DNA from: Isoetes engelmannii
Taxonomy: Eukaryota > Streptophyta > Lycopodiopsida > Isoetales > Isoetaceae
NCBI GenBank assembly: GCA_011763485.2
Contig: JAANSK020286602.1
Coordinates: 1-20,232, forward strand
Direction of reading: 5' to 3'
DNA length: 20,232 bases
The translations under genes were made by a program, and so were the position numbers. This document shows, one piece after another, positions 9,139 through 19,179 of the stretch. Position 1 is the stretch's first letter. Each line of letters begins with the position of its first letter. Under the pieces are notes generated by a model. That model made no database searches. It was given only the letters and a program-made list of their open reading frames with translations, and was not told the DNA's origin.

Positions 9139-10910
9139 TTATGAAAAACTTTGCACACTAAGTAAAATTTGGGACTCAAGAACTTTGCATATTTCATAAA
9201 TTATACAACGCTTTAGCGAATCTCCGAAAGGTAATCGATTTAGTCCTTGACAAAACCAAACAAGGATCTGACTCTTGATAGGATATTCCTTGAGTTTGCT
9301 GACCAGAATAAACATCCTATTAGCAAAATCTCGTGCAGACTCAGCGGGCTGCTGACAGAGATCATTAAGTTCCTCGAACAACTACTGCTTATCAGCAGAA
9401 GATCCATAATGCTCCAAGAAGGCAGTCTTCCTGTCGTTCCAATTCTGCTTCCAGTGACTCTTGTTAGCCATGAGCCATTGGTGAGGCGCACCACACAACG
9501 TGGTCAAAATATATGGAACTTAATCTTTGGCTGAGCATGTCCATTGAGCGTGGCTAAAGCTTCAAATTCTTCCATATGAGCTTCAGTACTTTGCTCAGGC
9601 ATAGGTTTTCCTTTAGCACTACCAAAAATGGGGTAGTTAAGCTTGAGATTCAAGCCAGCAGGAGATGGAGAAACAGTGGTATTCAACGGTGAAGCTGTGG
9701 CAAATGTAGTGGTGCGTAACGGTTGACTAACATGTGGAGGTTGCTGGTAATTAGAGGGACCAACATAAAAAACTTGTGTCAGAGAAGGGAAGACTGGAGA
9801 AATCAGAATACTGGTGAAAACTGAGAAAGGTGGAATTTTAGTCTCAGCTGGTTGACTGACAGGATTTCCATCCTCGTCCAAGGTAACTTTCCCCACATTA
9901 TAAACATTGATGGGTGGATTGAAAGATGGCGAAGCTTGAAAAGTAGTAACATATTCCGAACCAAAAGAAACTTGAGGGTAGCGCATAACATGTTGTGGAG
10001 ATGTGGGCTGTGACAAAAGAGGGGTCTGCTGCAGTGGGATGTGAATATAGGTGCTCTCAGGGGTTTGAAAATATTGGCAAGGCGATTGAGTTAGTGAACA
10101 ATTATGACAATGAGAGGGAGAAGTCGGGCGTGAGAAAACCCTGGGTGTAGGTGGCGCTAAATGAGCACGCAATCGAGGACGACCACCACCTTCAATGTCA
10201 TAATCATAACAATATGAATCTTTAGCAGCATCCCTGTGTTGTTGTTGATCAAGGCTCGCAACGGCTTGCTCAAGAAGTTCCTCCTGGGTGGAAGACCGAG
10301 CTGCTATCCTAGCAACAGTATTTGGGGTCTGGGTCCAGGATCTCCTGCAAAACAGCCCTTCTGCGAGGACCTTGACGCCAAACCGAAAGACCCTGTAGCA
10401 AAGTGTTACGCGGGATTTCGCAAAAGAGAACTAATCTAAAGAGCATAAAAGAAAAGAACAAGAAGAGATACCGATGGCAAAATAAGAATCTCTTGATATA
10501 CAAAATAAGATACCAAAAGGGATCTCACCCAAGGCTGAGATCCGAAACAAGAGAGCGGCAAAACTTTGTCTAACTTGTCTAACCTTCTAGCCTAAAGTAT
10601 ATGCTATATATAGTACAATGGCCTTGAACCCATAATGGAAGTCGGCTAACCGCTCCATGATCTCTGCTGACAAACAGAATCATTTCCATAACTTCAGGGG
10701 GCGGTGCCCTAATAACCGAAAATCTCGCACGGTGGCGTGATGCACACCACTTGGTCTCACATCTTTCTCTTTGTGGCCTTGGCCGTGCCTGCTGACTTCT
10801 GCGTGCCTTCAGGCGTGTTGGCTGACGTGGGAATGACTGTCGTGCCTTTGCCTCTTCCGTGATGTTGGTATAATAGGAATAGTCCTGTGTCTGGAGTCAC
10901 AGGACTAACA
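9139..10910 (-). mobile_element. Partial LTR retrotransposon fossil (5' LTR plus gag region)
   Basis: The element is oriented on the minus strand. It has a bounded LTR at 10910-10404, a short leader, then a gag-like region from about 10340 to 9139. The gag part is Pro/Gln/Ser-rich at its start. Its later section (about 9381-9139) has the LNDLCQQ...SARDFANRM style of Retrotrans_gag capsid domains in plant Ty3/gypsy elements. No protease, reverse transcriptase or integrase belonging to it is visible, and no complete second LTR. It is broken, with a few breaks in gag besides the missing pol. Because the LTR still has neat ends and a TATA box, it may be younger than the surrounding elements, but it cannot be dated from one LTR. 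Confidence 0.7.
10404..10910 (-). repeat. Long terminal repeat, about 507 bp, TGTTA...TAACA ends
   Basis: On the minus strand it starts TGTTAGTCCTGTGACTCC and ends GAAATCCCGCGTAACA, giving matching inverted TGTTA/TAACA termini. A TATA element (ACTATATATAGC) lies near 10604-10615, about 300 bases into the LTR, as expected for U3. Two perfect hairpins are present: AGTCCTGTG/CACAGGACT at 10881-10906 beside the outer end, and GGATCTCA/TGAGATCC at 10520-10543 in the R/U5 part. Just inside the LTR is a TTTGGCGTCAAGG segment that could be a primer-binding site of the TGGCGCC type, displaced by about 20 bases. Confidence 0.75.
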
Positions 10911-11429
10911 CAGACCCTCCAGGACAGAGTCTCTAGAGACAACATCATCTCCGGGGAACATAGAGGATGCTACCAGACTATAGATGCTAGAACAAAGCCC
11001 TGTCGCGGGGGATTCTGGTATGCGTGGGCTATGCAGCGTAATAGCTCAGCAAGGGAAGGACCTCCATGCTGATGCTCATGAGCAACTACGCTTTTGCATG
11101 CATGAACTGGAAAGGCAGATGGTGCACCAACAAGCACTAGCCTCTCATCAATGTGTTATAGGCTAGGCCTCCCGCGACTGAGGCATTAGATCGCCCGCCC
11201 ACAATACATCCATCAAGACAAGCAAATGCTAACCAGCAATGTGCTCCCATAGCTCCCATGCCACTTCATCCCGCAGCAAGCCAGTGTAGACGGAAGTCTG
11301 AAGGCATCCTCCACAAATATTGCAATGCAGCTCAGAGAGCAACAACAACAATAGCAAAGCGGGCACAATGCTCTGATCAGCATCCTTCTCAAAGATACAG
11401 AAGAGAACCTCACTGACCGGCTCCAAACG

Positions 11430-11730
11430 ATGATCCTTTCCAGAATGAAGTTTCATACTCTAGTGCCCCTTCTCAGCGCAACTCGCCTTGGCATTCAGTG
11501 TCCGGATATGACAAGTATCGTGAAATTCACAGTGTCAGATCCACTGGTAAGAGATGATATACTCCACCAAGGGGTAAAGTTTAAGGGCACCTCACTGTAT
11601 GTAGATCAGGACCTCACCCCATGGCAGCAAGAATTCCACAGATAACAACTTGCTCATGTCAGGAGCATAAATCACAATGGAGGCACCGTTGCTTTAGTCC
11701 AAGACAAGGTACGGGTTTTTCGTCCACTCC
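11430..11730 (+). pseudogene. LINE ORF1-like C-terminal part
   Basis: The frame at 11430-11645 reads VKFTVSDPLVRDDILHQGVK followed by SLYVDQDLTPWQQEF. The YVDxDLTPxQQ pattern is typical of the RNA-binding ORF1 products of LINEs. Upstream (10911-11430) the sequence is Gln/His-rich and full of stops; it is probably the coiled-coil part of the same ORF1. ORF1 proteins coat LINE RNA as chaperones. This copy is broken. Confidence 0.5.
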
Positions 11731-11759
11731 ACTCTGATGTCGCAGACGTGGCAAGCAAA

Positions 11760-12030
11760 GGCACTGCAGCTCGAAGCACCATAATTGGCTACTGCTACTG
11801 CTGCAACCCCCAGGGTAATGCCACTATCGTTGCTGTCCCACCAGAGACTCGTGTTGCTGCAACCCCTCATGATGGAACTGCCACTGTCGCTACTGCCTCA
11901 CCTGATGCTGCTAGAACCCCTCGGGGTGCTGCCACTGCTATTGCCACTGTCGCTGCTACTTCACCAATTGCTCATGCTGTTGCAACCCCTCGAGACACGG
12001 CTGCTGCTGTGCCAAATAGGGATTGTACTT
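11760..12030 (+). repeat. GCN-rich imperfect repeats between LINE ORF1 and ORF2
   Basis: The sequence is dominated by GCT/GCC/ACT codons, with AACCCC recurring at 11805, 11861, 11915 and 11983 (spacings 56, 54 and 68). Two overlapping frames stay open here (11748-12086 and 11785-12081), one giving Ala/Thr/Pro. It is best read as a low-complexity linker of the LINE and not a separate gene. Confidence 0.6.
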
Positions 12031-12034
12031 GCGT

Positions 12035-12740
12035 ATGGTCTCTTGGAACTGTCGGGGATTTCCATGGCAGAAGGGGGATAGTTTGAACTCCATAGTCAGG
12101 GATATGGATTTCATCTTCCTTATGGAAACCTAGGAACATGTTGGTCATAGAATATGGGTCTGCCGAGCTATCAGCACTATTCAATGAATGCAAGGGGGGA
12201 CATGGTGGCATAGCCTGCCACTATCGGACTGCATTGTCACCTTTAGTCACCCTCCACAAGATGGACATACTTAATCATTACATGTGGGTACGAGTGCAGA
12301 ACCAGAGTGGTAATCCTCTTTTTGTTGCAGCTTGCTACTTCCTGTATATTGATTCAAATTTCTACTACCAACACCCAAAACGTGGATAGGCTGGACCTAT
12401 ATGTCGATCTATATGATGACATATAACAGCACAGACAACTGGGACATGTGATGCTAGTCGAAGACTTCAATGCACGCAATGGAATAGAAAAGTTGACACA
12501 TTTTCATCCCATGGCTACCTGGTCCAGTAGAGGCTTCCTGGCCACGTGCATCACTGCGTCGGTGGACACTGCACATCCAGTCACATGCTATGGCAGGCAG
12601 TTGCTTCAGATATGCAATACCTTTGACTTGGTTATCTATAGTGGTCTTACACAATGGCCATCCTCCTCTAGCTTCACATGTCGGCAGGAGATCCAGGGGG
12701 TGGTTGCATCGTAGTCGATTACATGATGGTGGCTGAAAGG
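12035..12740 (+). pseudogene. LINE ORF2 start: APE-type endonuclease domain
   Basis: An ATG at 12035 opens MVSWNCRGFPWQKGDSLNSI, followed by DMDFIFLMET. These are the catalytic N (SWNCRG) and E (MET) blocks of LINE APE endonucleases, which nick target DNA for target-primed reverse transcription. Later come MLVEDFNARNG at 12451-12483 (the GDFNAR catalytic block, with G replaced by E) and GCIVVDYMMV near 12703-12732 (the SVVDY block). A stop directly follows MET, and the blocks lie in different frames, so the domain is a pseudogene. The ATG is a believable original ORF2 start. Confidence 0.75.
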
Positions 12741-13373
12741 GATTTGCACCGTGTCACAAACCCGCAGATCGACACAAATAGTAAAGATGAAGAGATGGAT
12801 TCAGACTAAGCATATTCAGATTCGATGCCCTCATGCCCTTCGCTTGTCTCAATTGCACTTGGACTACGATCACACAGAGTCCTATGCCGATATGCTCGCA
12901 GATGAGCTAGCTCCTATGTTACAGCAATAGACGGGCCAGTTGATCCTATAGTCCTCACTGCTGTCGAGAGATGCTTTGGGAGATCCCCCCTACGGAGACT
13001 CTCACGTGTTGCAAATTTTCCTCAAAATCGGTGGTTTGATGCTGAATGTAAAGCACTTAAATGCTTGTTTCGACAAATCACGGACCCTGCTTTCCGAATA
13101 TAAGTGATCAAGAAGTGTCGCACTTTTTTCAAGACCAGAAAGGCCCAGTACATTGCAAGGCATGAACGAGAGGTGTTCTACCTCCTTGACTATCATCAAA
13201 AGACATTTTGGAGAAGAATTCTACAGAAATCTCTGCAGTCTACATGGAACATCTCTTCTGAACGGTGGGTACAATACTTGATGCAACTTTATGATCCTCT
13301 CGGAGTTTGGTATGAGGTACTGCCATAGATGGGACCGCCACTAGAAATCATAGAAGAAGAGGTCATCTAGGGT

Positions 13374-14325
13374 TTGCAGCGTCTCGTCAATGGCAAGGCT
13401 GTGAATCTAGATGGAATGCAGACAGAGCTGCACAAGTGGGCAGGGCCAAAAATTGCCCCCCTTCTAGCTGGGTTATTCAACAGGGCACTTCAGGAAGGCT
13501 TTCTTCCACAGTGGACCACCAGCAGAGTAGTTCCCATCCATAAGGCAGGGGATCCTCACTGTCCAACCAACTATCGTACGATCATGGTCAGCTCATTGCT
13601 TGCAAAATTGTTGGCTGGCATTCTGGAATAACAGCTGATGGCATGGACAGGAGAATCAAAGGTCCGAGCCTTTAAACAGGTAGGCTTTAGGCCTCGATAC
13701 TCCACCATTGATCATATTTTCACATTGCGAGCTTTAATAGAAGATAGCAGAAATCATCGGCAGGACCTGTATTGCTCTTTTGTCGACTTTGCAAAAGCTT
13801 TTGTCACAATACCTAGGGAGAAGCTATGGGAAAGATTGACGCAGTTAGGAGTACTTACAGAATTGCAGAATGCGGTGTACCAGTTGTACGAGACATGCTC
13901 AGCCCGAATGCCACCATCAGGTCAACTTGTAACAGTAGCATTGGGGTCTGCCAAGAATGCCCACTCTCTCCAACGTTGTTTGGTTTATACATTGATCAGC
14001 TAGAGGGTTGGCTTGTTCTGCAAGGAGGTGAAGGGGCAACTCATGCATCATATCGTCCGGCAACTCATCTACTTGGACGATGTAGACCTCTTATCTTACA
14101 CCCTAGCCGACATGCAGCAGCATTTTGATGCCTTGGACACTTTTTGCCAGACCAATGCGTGTGAATTTGGCTAAGACTAAGGTGCTCCTCATCTCGTCTC
14201 CGTGCCAACCACGGCCGCCTTCCTTCACTTATCAAGAACATAATGTGGAGTTTGTTTCCACCTACAAGTACTTGGGAGTGGAGTTTAGTACTACCATGTT
14301 TTGGGACACTTCTATCTGGCAATGA
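13374..14325 (+). pseudogene. LINE reverse transcriptase domain
   Basis: Residues NGKAVNLDGMQTELHKWAG open the fingers region. RVVPIHKAGDPHCPTNYRTI is the conserved K-G-D-NYR block (13530-13590). FVDFAKAF at 13779-13802 is motif A, with its Asp at 13785-13787. LIYLDDVDLL at 14067-14096 is the catalytic Y-x-D-D box. KVLLISS and YKYLGVEFS follow at 14180-14290. One in-frame stop (13629-13631) splits the first half, and the frame changes at least twice between 13940 and 14130. The domain would copy LINE RNA at the nicked target site. It is clearly non-LTR type because of the NYR...GFR...YKYLG blocks. Confidence 0.88.
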
Positions 14326-15117
14326 GTGACAATAAGCTGGAAAGCTCTATATGCAATGCAGAACAATAGTTACAAAGCAGAGCTTTATAACTGGGCTCAC
14401 TAGTCACGCTTGTTCAGGGTCTTGGTGGAGCATGTTCTTCTCTATGGAGTGGAGGTGTGGGGACCGGTGATATCACTTGCCACCTGGAATGACTTAGAGC
14501 GTGTTTAGAAGGCATTTCCAGCCCGGGCATTTGGGATGAAGTCCACGATCTTGTATTAGATATTCATGCAGGAAACTAGTTTCTTGCCTTTACAGAGGAT
14601 GGCACTAGACCGTCACCTCATTTACTTTCAGAAGGTAGTCAATATAGGCAAGACTCGCCTCCCACACTTTGCATATGCTATGGCAATGTGGCCACAATGC
14701 CTCAAAACCTGCTGGAAGGAGAAGCAGGCAAATTGGCTCTCCAAATGGAATGTGCAGGAGCACAAGTGCATACCGGTAGAAAATGATGAGGATCACAATA
14801 ATCTGAGGCAGTATCTCGATGCATGTTTCCTTGACAAGCTTTGGGATGTTGAGGCTTTGGACCAGGTATAAACTGCACACTACAAAAGACAGATTAACTC
14901 CATGCTTGGGCGGGGTCCACAAGAGTATCTGCGAGTACATTTACCTTTGAAGAAGCATAGACTCATCGCATCAATTCGTACAGTGCACACCACCTCCGAA
15001 TTGAGATAGGCAGATAGATCTGAGAGGCACGAGAGGAGAGGCTTGTTGAAGGTATTCCTGGAAAACCTTCAACCTCAGTGGTATAGGACCTCTAGATCAG
15101 GCAACCACTCTGAGTAA
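14326..15117 (+). pseudogene. LINE ORF2 C-terminal region
   Basis: This follows the reverse transcriptase and contains a frame at 14566-14871 (LPLQRMALDRHLIYFQKVVN, later LRQYLDACFLDKLWDVEALD) and a further block QINSMLGRGPQEYLRVHLPL at about 14892-14951. The same blocks appear antisense in fragments A and B, which is what ties the three copies together. Antisense open frames such as 14940-14605 are shadows. The end near 15117 is set by loss of similarity to a coding pattern. Confidence 0.65.
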
Positions 15118-16181
15118 AAAGATTGCAAAAAGAAAGCTTAAATTTTAAGTTAGGACTGTTTTCCTAAAACAAGATTATGGAGCTCTCACTCAAGACAATG
15201 CCACTTCCACTCCTGCGCGAATTTCAATGCAAACTCAATTCATATAGGTGCTCTAGCATGCAAGGAAGATGTCTGCAGAAGTCTGTTGGATTTATTTTTT
15301 TAGCAAGGCACTCAAATTTGCATTTTTGACCAAGTCAAAAATTGGTTAGCAACCCTGGCAGTGAGCTACTTTTTGCAACTCGAGTTTGGAATGATATTTT
15401 TGGGTTTTGACACCTCTGAATAACTCTGACAGGTTTGTAGCTCAAGTGCAAAAGTTTTTTTCCCTGAAAATAACTCTTAGTGGGGTGATGTGTGATGATG
15501 ATGTGGCACTTTCAAGGTGAGGTGGGTATATGGATATGGTGGGTGCACTTCAAATATTTTGCATGTGAGTGAGATTTTCTTAGGCTCACGTTTATTTCTT
15601 CAAGTTTTACTATGGGATAAGTGCATCTTTCCCTCTCTAACTTTGCTTTTAGAGAGAACATGAATTTTACCTTAGAAAGGGCCATTTTGATGGGAACTTT
15701 TTGCATTTTTGATGATGAGTGATGGAGTGTGTGGCACTTTGACTAGGAAAAATGTTTTGGCCAACTTTGGGATTAGGGACATGGAAATAGCATATGAGGA
15801 ATGGAAAATGGAATGTGTGGAGGATTGAATCATGACAATGGAGCCTAGCCAAGCATTAATCACACCAAAGAAACATATATGTAACCAAATACTATTGTAA
15901 CTTGAGGGGTCTTCCAAACTTTGACAAGGGCTCTTCTAGTTTTGAATTCAAGTCTTCACGAGTGTTCGATTTGTACCAAACATTCATTGAAATGCGTATA
16001 AGATGATGAATCAAAAGTCCTCACTTGGTTCTTCATAGTTGAAGCCTTCTAGAGGTCTTGATAGGTCCTCAAAGGTCTTCAAAGCTAGATTTGTCTTCAA
16101 ATGTCCATGGCGTGTTGCTCATGCACATATGTCTCAAGTCAAATGTTAGTTATGAGTGTGATACATGCATATGGCTCTTCT

Positions 16182-16204
16182 ATGCTGCCAAAATATGGCA
16201 GCAT
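16182..16204. repeat. Perfect 9-bp hairpin
   Basis: ATGCTGCCA (16182-16190) and TGGCAGCAT (16196-16204) are exact reverse complements around a 5-base loop. Confidence 0.85.
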
Positions 16205-16275
16205 TATGCCAAACAAGAAGGATCGGCTGGTTCCCCATCCTTTTGAGTTTATTGTGACTAGTAGGAACTCTACAT

Positions 16276-16307
16276 TGTTGCCAATATGGGGAAAATGGTT
16301 GGCAACA
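16276..16307. repeat. Perfect 9-bp inverted repeat
   Basis: TGTTGCCAA (16276-16284) and TTGGCAACA (16299-16307) pair exactly across a 14-base loop. It shares the GCCA/TGGC core with the hairpin 70 bases to the left. Confidence 0.8.
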
Positions 16308-16575
16308 TAGGACTCATGACGTGTGGAAGCAAACTCATATAGAGGGTAGGCCAGAGGTGATGCAACTGATCATGGAAGTAAGTATAGGATGAACCTGCGT
16401 GACAATGAGTGTAGAATTAGCAAAATGGAGTTGCCATATGGAAGTGTGGTGGCAACTAGATGTGAATGATTGGGAATGAAGGAATCGAAGTGTCTAGCAC
16501 GGATTTTGGACAACTTTGAGCAGATTATCATATCATGGATGTAGTAAGGAGTGCACCTACATATGATAAAGCTTG

Positions 16576-16851
16576 AGTTGGCACATTAGGCTGCTCTTGT
16601 GATAGGGATGACAACATCACCTTATAGAGAAATGGATGGGATGGAAGAATGGAGTATGAGTGAATGTGAATCATGGTCGAGAGTAAAACAGATGCTCGTG
16701 CATGGAAACCAAGATGTAATTAGCACAATAGGTTGCTGTTGTGGCAAGAATGGCAACAACACCTCATGAAGATATGAATGAGAGGGAGGAATGGAGTGTG
16801 AATGGATACGAAGCATGGAAATGGGTGTGGCAGATGCTTTTGCATGGAAAC
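16576..16851. repeat. Diverged tandem duplication, period 142 bp
   Basis: Units 16576-16709 and 16718-16851 align throughout: GCAC at 16581 and 16723, and GCATGGAAAC at 16700 and 16842, both 142 apart. They share GGAATGGAGT-like and CAGATGCT blocks with scattered differences. If the surrounding stretch is a 3' LTR, the repeats lie 210-490 bases from its start, in U3. Confidence 0.8.
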
Positions 16852-17066
16852 AATGAATTTTAGCATCATAAACTCGAGCTTAAGACCTTGTACTTGCTGC
16901 TATCTGCATGTTCTTGATTGTTCCTGAGTTAATACAACAACAAACACCTCGAAATGCATGAAATACTCCAGAATTATCAAGATTTGAAGCTAATATATTA
17001 AAAGCAATCAAAGTAAACTAACTACACTACTTAACATATTCAAGCTCAATCTTTTTGCACACACAA

Positions 17067-17090
17067 CCCCCCCCCCCTCCCCCTCCTTTC
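17067..17090 (-). other. Polypurine tract of the Ty3/gypsy fossil
   Basis: The minus strand reads GAAAGGAGGGGGA then a run of about 11 G, directly before TTGTGTGTGC. A purine run next to TG is where plus-strand DNA priming and the 3' LTR start are expected. It lies downstream of the integrase C-terminal part in the right orientation. Confidence 0.65.
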
Positions 17091-17229
17091 TATTTTTTAG
17101 TTTTAGCATGAGCAGCAACTTGAACTCTATTTTAATGAATCATACTCACTAAAAACATGCTCAATCTATTCAAACAAAGTCAAGGCAACATGTTGCTGCC
17201 AATACCTCTTCAAATGTAGAATATGGGAT

Positions 17230-17650
17230 TTGAGAGCTCTCTATCTTCAAGCACAGATTTCAGCCAATAGGAATCTTTTCCTGCTACATCAATCACCTCA
17301 AATGGAACTTCCCATAGGCCTTCAAACTTGGATGCGCTGTCTTCTCTTGCCTTGTTCCATTTTAGCACCAACTCTCCATCTTTCAGTGTACTCTGAAGCT
17401 TATGAGCAGCCTTGAAGGCTGCTATATCTTTGGCCTTTTTGATGAGTATGGCATTTTAAGCCTCAAACCTATGCTCTTCTAGTTGCATCAGCCTTACACA
17501 CCTTTTCTTGAGTGCGTCTTCCATTTCCAAGTTGAGTTTAAATGCCAATCTCAAGAAAGGCAATTCCAACTCTATCGGGACAATAGACTCAGTGCTATAG
17601 ACAAGCTTGAAAGGAGTATGCTTGGTAGCAGCCTTGATGGTGGTTCTATA
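17230..17650 (-). pseudogene. Ty3/gypsy integrase C-terminal part (fossil)
   Basis: One minus-strand frame (about 17420-17290) carries DGELVLKWN and, a little later, KFEGLWEVPFEV, the C-terminal module after the integrase core. No chromodomain is recognisable, which agrees with a non-chromovirus lineage. Confidence 0.6.
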
Positions 17651-17653
17651 TGC

Positions 17654-18264
17654 CTATAAGGCATCATAGAGTTTTACATGCCAATCTCTCTTGGAAATAC
17701 TAATGGTTTTCTTGAGAATAGACTTAAGTACTTTATTTCTGGACTCAACTTGGCCATTTCTTTGAGGGTAATAGGCTAAACTCTTGGTGTGTTTGACTTT
17801 GAGTGTAGAAAGCAAGGTAGCAATGACTTCATTCAAGAATTGACTTCCCTTATCAGATATGAGTTTGAGAGGCTGGCACAAATGTTCTCATGAAGGAATC
17901 TAGCAGTAGTCAAAGTATTGGCTTGTCTAAGAGGAACTGGCTCAGCCCATTTGGTGAAATAATCAGTGGCCACAAGTATGTATAGGTGTTGCGCAGATGA
18001 TGGAGGGTCAACGGGGCCTTTGAAATCAAGTCCCCATACTTGAAAAAGTCATGGAGACGTAATGACAGTAAGGGGTGCTATCTACAACACTCTTTTGCCA
18101 AATATTTGGCACTTGTAGCAACACTTGATCACATTGTAACAATCCTTGAACAAAGTAGGCCAATAATACCCAGACCTTAATATCTTCTTAGTTGTTGTAT
18201 CAGCAGCAAAATGACCACTACATACTCCGTCATGGCAAGCTTCAATGACTAGCTTAGCCTCCAA
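17654..18264 (-). pseudogene. Ty3/gypsy integrase, zinc-binding and core parts (fossil)
   Basis: The frame at 18264-18082 shows the H-H-C-C zinc-binding pattern (HDGVCSGHF..., GYYWPTLF, CYKCQ). The frame at 17881-17654 has ISDKGSQF, carrying the second catalytic Asp, and YYPQRNGQVESRNK, carrying the catalytic Glu, then a KKTISISKRDW stretch typical of plant Ty3/gypsy integrases. Broken. Confidence 0.85.
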
Positions 18265-18529
18265 CTTATCTACACATTAAGTAACATTGACTCCTTTGTC
18301 TATCCTGCACAAAACACTCCCAATCAGTCTAAACTTGTTGGATTTTTCCTTGAATCTTCTTTGCTGGTTGGTATTCAAGTCCTTGGGCAGCTCATCATGC
18401 TCTAAGTATCTCCTGATCTCTTCTTGCCAATCTGTTTCTTCCAAATGAGTCACCAACAAGTTAGTTTCCATCTTAGTATCATTATCAATCAATCCTTCCC
18501 CATCTTCATGTTCAAAAAGCAAGCATGGC

Positions 18530-19082
18530 AAGTAGGACTAGGAACTTGGATTGTTAACAATATGAACCGCTTTGACATCAATATCATATAATTGGAGCTT
18601 ACAAGCCCATCTACATATCTTGGCTTTGCGCTATTTTTTGGCAAATAGTAGAGACATAGGGTTTTGTAGTGTGGTTGTTTTGTATGCGATGACCTTACCT
18701 TTCAGTCAAGAACATGAGGGCTGCTGCACTCTTCTCAAGTCTGGAATATCTCATTTCAGTATCAGACCAAATCTTGCTTGCAAATGTAACAATCCAATCC
18801 TTTTGAAACAATGCCAATCCTATGGCCTTCTTGGTAATACTTATGTAGGCTTGGAAAGGCTTTTGAGAATCAGGGGGGTTTAAGTAAAGTAGAGCTGGAG
18901 ATGGCCTTTATGATGGTCTCATAAGCCTCTTGACAAATTTGAGTCCAGTCTATAAGAATGTGTTTGCTCTCATTATTTGTGAATTTCCCTACATTAGTGA
19001 GGTCAGAAATGGGGCTGATAGTGTGTGAGAAATGAGGTACACACATCCTTAGAAAACTTACCATTCCCAAGAAGCTTTTCAC
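18530..19082 (-). pseudogene. Ty3/gypsy RNase H and connection part (fossil)
   Basis: The frame at 19082-18870 reads KSFLGMVSFLRMCVPHFSHT followed by ISDLT, the tether after the RT (F-L-G-x-x-x-F-x-R-x-x-P-x-F-S). The remainder to 18530 is the RNase H region, much decayed. Assigned by position and by the tether motif. Confidence 0.65.
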
Positions 19083-19179
19083 TTGTTTGAGAGTTTTTGG
19101 TGGGGTAAAGATTCTTCAAGGCTTCTACCTTGCTTTCAGCAACTTGAATGCCTTTTGTTGATACCTTATGTCCCAACAA

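Larger units (their letters stand above)
10911..15117 (+). mobile_element. LINE (non-LTR retrotransposon), longest copy of the local family, decayed
   Basis: On the plus strand, in order: an ORF1-like part (to about 11730), an Ala/Thr/Pro-coding spacer (11760-12030), an APE-type endonuclease (12035-12740), a reverse transcriptase (about 13374-14325) and a C-terminal domain (to about 15117). Domain order is that of an APE-LINE with ORF1 and ORF2. It is interrupted by many in-frame stops and several frame changes, so it cannot be active. No poly-A tail or target-site duplication is clear. Its left edge coincides with the outer end of the LTR at 10910, so the true 5' end may be missing or displaced. 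The clade is not assigned. Fragments A and B are shorter copies in opposite orientation. Confidence 0.85.
15118..17065 (-). mobile_element. Probable 3' LTR region of the downstream Ty3/gypsy fossil; outer boundary unknown
   Basis: This non-coding stretch lies directly beyond the polypurine tract, where a 3' LTR would start (TGTGTGTGC on the minus strand from 17065). Lengths of 1-2 kb are usual for large plant Ty3/gypsy LTRs. No matching 5' LTR is in the window, so the far boundary cannot be placed, and part of the stretch may be unrelated. It holds the hairpins and tandem repeat listed separately. No gene is seen in it. Confidence 0.4.

Noticed and set aside
9064-9570. Second full LTR pairing with 10404-10910
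   Set aside because: Similarity ends after 23 bases and gag-type sequence follows, so no second LTR can be claimed.
10911-10915. CAGAC as a target-site duplication of the LTR element (also at 9120-9124)
   Set aside because: The 9120 copy is not next to a TG/CA terminus; a five-base match is expected by chance.
11748-12086. 112-codon Ala/Thr/Pro frame as a separate gene
   Set aside because: Low-complexity GCN repeats inside a LINE; it runs past the ORF2 ATG in another frame and has no domain.
14605-14940. 111-codon minus-strand frame, and its counterpart at 6613-6846 plus
   Set aside because: They resemble each other only because both are antisense to the same LINE C-terminal region.
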